This document shows positions 58,818-64,000 of a stretch of DNA of 64,000 bases, piece by piece. Source of the stretch: an uncultured Collinsella sp. (lineage in GTDB: Bacteria; Actinomycetota; Coriobacteriia; Coriobacteriales; Coriobacteriaceae); contig CATYZE010000006.1 in NCBI GenBank assembly GCA_958415525.1, positions 1-64,000 of the forward strand, read 5' to 3'. A program made the translations under genes and the position numbers. The notes beneath the pieces were generated by a model. That model was given only the letters and a program-made list of their open reading frames with translations, ran no database searches and was not told the DNA's origin. The stretch's first letter is position 1, and each line of letters opens with the position of its first letter.

Positions 58818-59540
58818 ATGAATGTAGAAACTGCGCAGCGGCTCGCCGACCTTCGTCGCAGCAAGGGTTTTAGCCAAGAAGGGCTGGCGCGAAAGCTGGG
58901 GCTGTCGCGCCAGGCAGTCAGTAAATGGGAGCGCGCGGAGAGCTCGCCCGATACCGAGAACCTGATCTCGCTCGCCAAACTCTATGGCGTGAGCCTGGAC
59001 GAGCTGCTCAATCCGAGCGACGAGATCGAGGACGATATCGAGTTTGAGAACGAGGACCGCGCCCGTCAGCGCGAGGCCGAGGCGGCAGAGCGTGCTCGCA
59101 CCCATGAGGCGGCGGCACGCGCCACGGAGGCAGCTACGCAGGCAAGTGATGCCGCAGCCAAGGCGGCGCAGGCGGCAAGCTGGAGTGCGCAGGCCGCCAA
59201 TGCCGCTACGGCGCAGGCGACGAGTGGCACCGCGGTTGGCTCGACTCCGGTGAAGGGCCCGTTCCAGTCGTTCCCGTATTGGGCCGTGTGCTGGCTGCTG
59301 TTCTTTTTGCTGATGTTCCTGTTTGGTGCCGGCCCCTTTGCCGCGCTGATCTTCTTTACGATTCCCATCTATCACTGGGTGGCGCGTGCGCTCGATGGTG
59401 ATTGGGCGCGCGGGGATATTCAGGTTGGTCCGGCGTCGGTGGCGATCAAGGCCCAGGGGAAGGATGCTTCTGCGGAACCCGATGCTGACGTGGCTACCAC
59501 GACCACCGCTGAGCCATGTGCCAAAGAGGGTGACGAATGA
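58818..59540 (+). CDS. XRE-type HTH regulator with C-terminal membrane anchor
   Basis: 240 residues. Residues 5-60 are a canonical XRE helix-turn-helix (RRSKGFSQEGLARKLGLSRQAVSKWERAESSPD). An Ala/Glu-rich helical linker (about 70-140) leads to two hydrophobic segments near 152-195 (WAVCWLLFFLLMFLFG, AALIFFTIPIYHWVA). AGGAGG precedes the ATG. The stop overlaps the next gene (ATGA). DNA-binding proteins tethered to the membrane and paired with DUF4097 proteins suggest envelope-stress sensing. Targets are unknown. Confidence 0.8.
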   Translation: MNVETAQRLADLRRSKGFSQEGLARKLGLSRQAVSKWERAESSPDTENLISLAKLYGVSLDELLNPSDEIEDDIEFENEDRARQREAEAAERARTHEAAARATEAATQASDAAAKAAQAASWSAQAANAATAQATSGTAVGSTPVKGPFQSFPYWAVCWLLFFLLMFLFGAGPFAALIFFTIPIYHWVARALDGDWARGDIQVGPASVAIKAQGKDASAEPDADVATTTTAEPCAKEGDE

Positions 59541-60436
59541 TGAAGCTTTCGCATGAATCCAAGGTACGCCTGGGTGTTGGCATCGGAGCGTTTGTGCTCA
59601 TTGTTGGGCTTGTCTTTGGCGTTTCGCGGACATTGATTCATTTTGATGGTCCGTGGGATCTCGACGATGTTGTATCCGGCTTGTCTGGTATGGACGATGC
59701 GCTTGACGAGGACGATCTTTTGGATAGCGGTAACTATTCCGCTCGGCCTCAACAGCTTTCGAGCGAAACGTTTGATGCCGACGCGTTCACATCGCTTGAT
59801 TTGGACGTGACGTCGGGCACGGTCGAGGTCAAACACGTCTCCGGCGGGCCAGTGCGCGTAATTGAAAGCGGTCGCGTGGCAACGGGGACCGTTGCCTTCG
59901 ATGCGGCAACCCAGAACCTGGCCGAAATCAAGGGTTCTACGCTCAAGATTCGCCAGTTCGATTGCGATGACGAGCGCGCCATTGACCGCACGGTTACCGT
60001 CGAACTGCCGCGCGATGTTGCCGATAACATGGTGGGCATCACAGCGAATGTGGGATCGGGTGATCTGACGGTCGCGGGCATTGCGTGTCATGACCTCAAC
60101 CTGACTTTGGACTCGGGAGACGTCGAGTTTACGGGTACCGTGACCGATACCCTGAATGCCGAGGTCGGTTCGGGCGATGTGACGTTCGAGCTCTACCAGG
60201 CCCCCGCGAAGTCGATGGACGTGAGCGTGGGCTCGGGCGATGTGGAGATGACGGTTCCGAACTCGACGGGCTTTAAGGCGAGCCTCACCTTGGGCAGCGG
60301 CGACTTCGAGAGCGATTTCCTTCCGCTTGGCTACGACGGCGAGACCGTTTTGAATCTTGAATTCGATAACGGCGATAAGTCTGCCACGTATCGTTTTGAG
60401 GTCGGTTCGGGCGACATGTCGTTTGATTCGGAGTAG
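59537..60436 (+). CDS. DUF4097-type beta-repeat membrane protein
   Basis: 299 residues. An N-terminal membrane segment (about 11-30, VGIGAFVLIVGLVFGVSR) is followed by a signal-anchor-like extracytoplasmic part rich in Asp. Residues about 85-295 contain a run of beta repeats with the motif SGD/SGDV/GSGDVEM, characteristic of DUF4097 (LiaG-like) beta-solenoids. Such proteins occur in envelope-stress operons. Its start overlaps the preceding HTH gene, so the two are translationally coupled. It probably sits on the outer side of the membrane and could signal to its partner. Confidence 0.82.
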   Translation: MMKLSHESKVRLGVGIGAFVLIVGLVFGVSRTLIHFDGPWDLDDVVSGLSGMDDALDEDDLLDSGNYSARPQQLSSETFDADAFTSLDLDVTSGTVEVKHVSGGPVRVIESGRVATGTVAFDAATQNLAEIKGSTLKIRQFDCDDERAIDRTVTVELPRDVADNMVGITANVGSGDLTVAGIACHDLNLTLDSGDVEFTGTVTDTLNAEVGSGDVTFELYQAPAKSMDVSVGSGDVEMTVPNSTGFKASLTLGSGDFESDFLPLGYDGETVLNLEFDNGDKSATYRFEVGSGDMSFDSE

Positions 60437-60535
60437 TGAGGCAGACGAAAGCCTAGGCGAAGATATAGACGCGCTGTTTGGTGAAGGCGTCGAAGCCGAG
60501 ATTGGCTTCGGCGCCTTTGCCTTTACAATGGGGGC

Positions 60536-62443
60536 ATGGAACAGATTATCTTGAACATACTCGAGGCTCTGCGTCGCGGCGAGACCGTGGACGACAAAGC
60601 GCTCGTCAAACTGATACATGCCGAGGCACGCCGTGAGGGTGCCGACAAGCGCGATCTGGCCAAGCGTCGCCTGCTGCCGTTTTACCAGCGGGTGAAGCGC
60701 GAGGAGCCGGCTCGTTGGACGGTATGGAATGTCGACGCCGAGCTAGAGCGTCAACTGCTGCAGGTGCTACGCATGAAGCCTCGTCGCACGGCTTCGGGCG
60801 TAGCGACCATTACCGTCATCACCAAGCCGTGGCCGTGCTCGGGCGATTGCCTGTTTTGCCCCAACGACCTGCGCATGCCCAAAAGCTATCTGCACGCCGA
60901 GCCGGCGTGCGCCCGTGCAGAGCAAAACTGCTTCGATCCATATCTGCAGGTGAGCGCCCGTTTGACGGCGCTTTCGCAGATGGGGCATGCGACCGATAAG
61001 ATAGAGCTCATCGTGCTCGGTGGCACCTGGAGCGACTATCCGGAAGGGTATCAGACGTGGTTTATGTCGGAGCTTTTCCGTGCGCTCAATGACGATGCCG
61101 TCGCCGGCGTGGCGGCAAACCCCATGTTGGCGCGTCCGGGCATCAGTCGTGCCGAGGCGGGGCGCCTGCTCGATGACGCTCCCGCCGATGCCCTGCCGCC
61201 GGTGGTAGCGGAGCGTCGCGAGCGCTATCGGGCAGCCGGCATTGCGACAGACGAGGTCGAGCTTGCTGCCGGCGTTGCCGACGACCAGGGGCGTGTGGAT
61301 GCTGCCGTGGGCGGCTACAACCGTGCGGTGCGTCGTCTGTACGGCCCCGGTACGCCGTGGGGCGAAGTCGCCGAGTGGCAGACGGCAACGATGGAGGAGC
61401 TTGAACGTCAACAGCGCATCAACGAGACGGCGAAGCATCGCGTGGTGGGACTCGTTATCGAGACGCGCCCCGATGCCGTAACGCCGAAGGCCCTCACGCT
61501 TATCCGCCGCCTGGGCTGCACCAAGATCCAGATGGGCATCCAGAGCCTCGACCAGCACCTGCTCGATATCAACGAGCGGCGCATTTCGGTGGCGCAGATC
61601 GAGCGGGCGTTTTCGCTTGCGCGCCTGTTTGGCTTTAAGATTCACGCGCATTTTATGCTCAACTTGCTGGGCGCCACGCCCGAAGGGGACAAGCGCGACT
61701 ACGAGCGCTTTGTGACCGAGGGGGCCTTTATGCCCGACGAGGTCAAAGTCTATCCGTGTGCACTCATCGAGGGCTCGCGTCTGGTGGGCTGCTATGAGCG
61801 TGGCAAGTGGCGTCCCTATACCGAGGAGGAGCTGCTCGATGTACTGGCCGATGACATCGTGGTGACGCCGGCGTTCTGCCGCATCAGTCGCATGATCCGC
61901 GACTTTAGCTCCGATGACATCATGGTGGGCAACAAGAAGCCCAACCTGCGTCAGCTCGTCGAGAATCGCTTGGCGGCTCGTGGAGAAGGCACAGTGGTGC
62001 GCGAGATTCGCTATCGCGAGATCAGTACCGCGGGTGCCGACTTGGATGAGCTTTCTCTTGATGAGGAAGTGGCGTACGAGACGCCGGTGACTCACGAGCG
62101 CTTTTTGCAGTGGGTGACGCCGCGGGGCAAGATCGCGGGCTTTTTGCGGTTGTCGCTGCCCGACCATTCGTTTGTTGCCGCACATGCGGACGAGTTGCCG
62201 ACGACGCCGGACGAGGCGATGATTCGCGAGGTGCACGTGTATGGCATGGCGGCGCGCGTGGGCGATCAGGGCCAGGCGGCGCAACATCACGGGTTGGGGC
62301 GTTTGCTCGTAGAGCGTGCGTGCGAGATTGCCCGGGATGCGGGTTATGCGCGTATCAACGTGATTAGCGCGATTGGCACGCGCGAGTACTATCGCCATCT
62401 TGGATTTTATGACCATGGCCTTTATCTGCAAAAGGAGCTCTAG
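60536..62443 (+). CDS. elp3: Elp3-family tRNA uridine modification radical SAM/GNAT enzyme
   Basis: 635 residues. The radical SAM motif CSGDCLFC (Cys101, 105, 108) is followed by SYLHAEPACARAEQNCFDPYLQ, GHATDKIELIVLGGTW and VIETRPD, all diagnostic of Elp3. The C-terminal ~130 residues form the GNAT acetyl-CoA domain (VHVYGMAARVGDQGQAAQHHGLGRLLVERA). It modifies the wobble uridine of tRNA. ATG 60536 has only a weak site. The next gene begins at the very next base, so they are co-translated. Confidence 0.9.
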   Translation: MEQIILNILEALRRGETVDDKALVKLIHAEARREGADKRDLAKRRLLPFYQRVKREEPARWTVWNVDAELERQLLQVLRMKPRRTASGVATITVITKPWPCSGDCLFCPNDLRMPKSYLHAEPACARAEQNCFDPYLQVSARLTALSQMGHATDKIELIVLGGTWSDYPEGYQTWFMSELFRALNDDAVAGVAANPMLARPGISRAEAGRLLDDAPADALPPVVAERRERYRAAGIATDEVELAAGVADDQGRVDAAVGGYNRAVRRLYGPGTPWGEVAEWQTATMEELERQQRINETAKHRVVGLVIETRPDAVTPKALTLIRRLGCTKIQMGIQSLDQHLLDINERRISVAQIERAFSLARLFGFKIHAHFMLNLLGATPEGDKRDYERFVTEGAFMPDEVKVYPCALIEGSRLVGCYERGKWRPYTEEELLDVLADDIVVTPAFCRISRMIRDFSSDDIMVGNKKPNLRQLVENRLAARGEGTVVREIRYREISTAGADLDELSLDEEVAYETPVTHERFLQWVTPRGKIAGFLRLSLPDHSFVAAHADELPTTPDEAMIREVHVYGMAARVGDQGQAAQHHGLGRLLVERACEIARDAGYARINVISAIGTREYYRHLGFYDHGLYLQKEL

Positions 62444-63322
62444 ATGAACAAGCCGAGTGTTTCTGCCGGCGTCGTTGCCGGCGTTGCTCTGGGAGCCGCG
62501 GCGCTTGGTGCGGCCGCTGTCGCTGTTCGTGCTGCCTGTCTGCAGGTTGCGCGAACCCGCAATGGCTTGGCGCGTGTGAAACGCGTGCACGACGAGGGCG
62601 GCGACGAAGTCCGCGTATTGGTGCAAGGCGGCGTCTACCAAAGCGCGAGTTACGTTGGTGAGCGCTGGGCGGAGCCCGTCTTTGCGTACTATCGCGCGTT
62701 TAACGACGTGTTTGAGGCCGAGGATGCGATGCGCGACGCTTATGGTCACGGTATCGACCGCATTCTTATGCTGGGCGGCGGCGGGTTTGCCTATCCTAAA
62801 TTCGCCCTGATGTCGCACGAGGGCTTGCGCATGGACGTCATCGAGTATGACGGAGAGATTACGCGCCTGGCGCGCCGCTGGTTCTACCTAGACGAGCTGG
62901 AGCGCGCGGCGGGCGATCGCCTGCGGGTGATAACCGCTGAGGCTCGCTCGTATCTGGGTGTGACGAGCGTGGGCCATCGTCGCTATGACGCGGTCGTGAG
63001 CGATTGCTTTGGCGGTGCCGAGCCCGTACGCGAGTTGGCGACGGTTGAGGCGTTGCGTTTAGTGCGGGGCAGCCTAAATGTTGGTGGCGTCTACGTCGCC
63101 AATATCGTGAGCGCAAACGAGGGGAGCGACGTGACGTTCCTGCGCGACTGCGCTGCCACGGCACTCGAGGTATTCGCCCATGCCTGGGTGGTCCCATGTG
63201 GCGATGCGAAGTTCGGCGGCGAGGAAAACTACCTGCTCATCGCCAGCGACGGCGACTATGTCTTTGCCGAAGCTGTGCCCTTCGACACCGACTTCCTCGG
63301 CACCGTCCTTCATGACAAGTAA
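62444..63322 (+). CDS. spermidine-synthase-like (PMT-fold) protein with N-terminal anchor
   Basis: 292 residues. Residues 5-32 are a hydrophobic Ala/Val/Gly segment likely anchoring the protein. The rest has the aminopropyltransferase-type Rossmann fold: ILMLGGGGFAYP (motif I), DVIEYDGEIT (motif II acid) and YDAVVSDCFGG (catalytic-loop region). Classic spermidine synthase has a different Asp arrangement, so this may be a fold relative without polyamine activity. It directly abuts elp3. No polyamine genes are visible nearby, so the function is open. Confidence 0.7.
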   Translation: MNKPSVSAGVVAGVALGAAALGAAAVAVRAACLQVARTRNGLARVKRVHDEGGDEVRVLVQGGVYQSASYVGERWAEPVFAYYRAFNDVFEAEDAMRDAYGHGIDRILMLGGGGFAYPKFALMSHEGLRMDVIEYDGEITRLARRWFYLDELERAAGDRLRVITAEARSYLGVTSVGHRRYDAVVSDCFGGAEPVRELATVEALRLVRGSLNVGGVYVANIVSANEGSDVTFLRDCAATALEVFAHAWVVPCGDAKFGGEENYLLIASDGDYVFAEAVPFDTDFLGTVLHDK

Positions 63323-63347
63323 GTCTCCCGTCCCAAAAAGACTGGTC

Positions 63348-64000
63348 TTAGGCGTGGGCGCGCCAGCTGAGGACGCGCTGCTTCATGCCCTCTATGTCGA
63401 GCACGCCTTCGGCGAAGCCTTTGCGCACGAGCTCCTCGGGAACAAACTCGTCGTAGCGATCAAAATAAGGCACCTCGCCGGGATAGACGAGCTCGATGGG
63501 GTCGAAGTCCTTCTCGGCCTCGGCGGCGAGCACCTCAAAGAACGTCTCCTCGTCTGCCTTCATCTTAAACTGCATAAAGTACGGGCGTGAAGGGTCGAGC
63601 CCGCGAAGGCCAAGCTCCGCGGCACACTTGATCTTGAGCATGCGCTCGAGCGCCAAAAAGGCGTAGCTTCCCAACCAGGGGAAGAGCACCCAGGTGTCGC
63701 CGCCCAGGTTAATGAGCGGTTTAGTTCCCGCGCCCGAAATCTCGGCGGTATGACGAGCCTGTGCAAGGCGTGCCCGTGCGTTGCCCATGAGGTACGGATA
63801 TGCCGCGTGCTCGTTGAGCGCCTTGCGCATGCGCTCGAGTACGTGTGTATTGATGTCGCCGGGGCAGTCGCCAAAGTAGGCCGGCACACGGCCCTTGACC
63901 TGCGTGGCAAAGACGGTATGACGCTTCCAGTCCACTTCCTCGACAATCCAGCAGTGTCCGGCGATAGCGATGCGCTCACCGGGCGGTGGGGGATTGACGA
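63348..64000 (-). CDS. DEAD/DEAH-box helicase, C-terminal part (cut by window edge)
   Basis: About 217 codons are visible and the frame stays open to the window end; the beginning lies beyond it. The segment NPPPPGERIAIAGHCWIVEEVD resembles the 'PGxxxxIAGRxWxVxxVD' region of Lhr-like and related helicases, and WVLFPWLGSYAFLALERML matches their downstream conserved block. No motor motifs fall inside the window. A GTG at 63935 is not a natural start because coding character continues upstream. It converges on the spermidine-synthase-like gene. Confidence 0.7.
   Translation of the reverse strand, partial: VNPPPPGERIAIAGHCWIVEEVDWKRHTVFATQVKGRVPAYFGDCPGDINTHVLERMRKALNEHAAYPYLMGNARARLAQARHTAEISGAGTKPLINLGGDTWVLFPWLGSYAFLALERMLKIKCAAELGLRGLDPSRPYFMQFKMKADEETFFEVLAAEAEKDFDPIELVYPGEVPYFDRYDEFVPEELVRKGFAEGVLDIEGMKQRVLSWRAHA

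Noticed and set aside
60767..62818. 683-codon minus-strand open frame opposite elp3
   Set aside because: Antisense shadow of elp3; composition is Arg/His/Leu-rich with no fold.

Overview
This window looks like the chromosome of a Coriobacteriia gut anaerobe, most likely Collinsella. Most of it is GC-rich, and it combines Actinobacterial-type proteins (a Ski2-like helicase with DUF3516, Elp3, TrmB) with gut-anaerobe functions (bile salt hydrolase, rubrerythrin, a PTS, a TPP-riboswitch thiamine salvage operon). The assignment rests on gene content and my familiarity with these families; no database was searched. I saw no rRNA, tRNA, CRISPR array or complete insertion sequence.

Layout. (1) Bases 1-5850 are an AT-rich island, all on the + strand, that reads as a RiPP (ribosomally made, modified peptide) cluster: radical SAM enzyme, GNAT-like protein, PqqD-like recognition protein, a 66-residue Val/Ala/Gly/Asn-rich cysteine-free precursor, small membrane protein, HemK-like methyltransferase and ABC exporter. 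I do not recognise this combination; it is the best candidate for an undescribed system. (2) 6252-10626: two paralogous cyclic-di-GMP proteins (GGDEF-PAS-GGDEF, and GGDEF-PAS-GGDEF-GGDEF-EAL). (3) 10946-13950: a patatin-like lipase and a riboswitch-controlled thiM-ykoF-thiE operon. (4) 14118-19405: HAD phosphatase, a LysR regulator with a MET-box-like site before a MetE-family gene, uracil permease, esterase. (5) 19618-24630: a cell-wall beta-helix protein, purine permease, a deformylase-like protein lacking its catalytic Glu, bile salt hydrolase. (6) 24710-30739: Kup, an EamA exporter divergent from a LysR gene, and an HTH-aminotransferase fusion with a palindromic operator. (7) 30967-37094: a catabolic cluster of amidohydrolase, two neutral-ceramidase-like proteins and PTS EIIBC, with a LysR gene at its far end. 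(8) 37131-43795: deformylase, MFS exporter, an RGG-box protein, and the divergent pdxST/pdxR vitamin B6 locus. (9) 44089-53646: a nuclease-like gene between two copies of a 119-bp repeat, rubrerythrin, DUF5131, an alcohol/aldehyde dehydrogenase pair, YdjC-like deacetylase, DUF2130 protein. (10) 53727-64000: two helicases (one cut by the window edge), trmB, a second methyltransferase, an HTH/DUF4097 envelope pair, elp3 and a spermidine-synthase-like protein.

The noncoding DNA is also informative. There is a dispersed 119-bp terminal-inverted-repeat element (three copies) whose first bases encode the stop codons of two upstream genes; a REP-like hairpin family around a GGGGACAGG core, including one inverted REPIN-like pair; a 68-bp palindrome; and several operator palindromes lying beside plausible cognate regulators.
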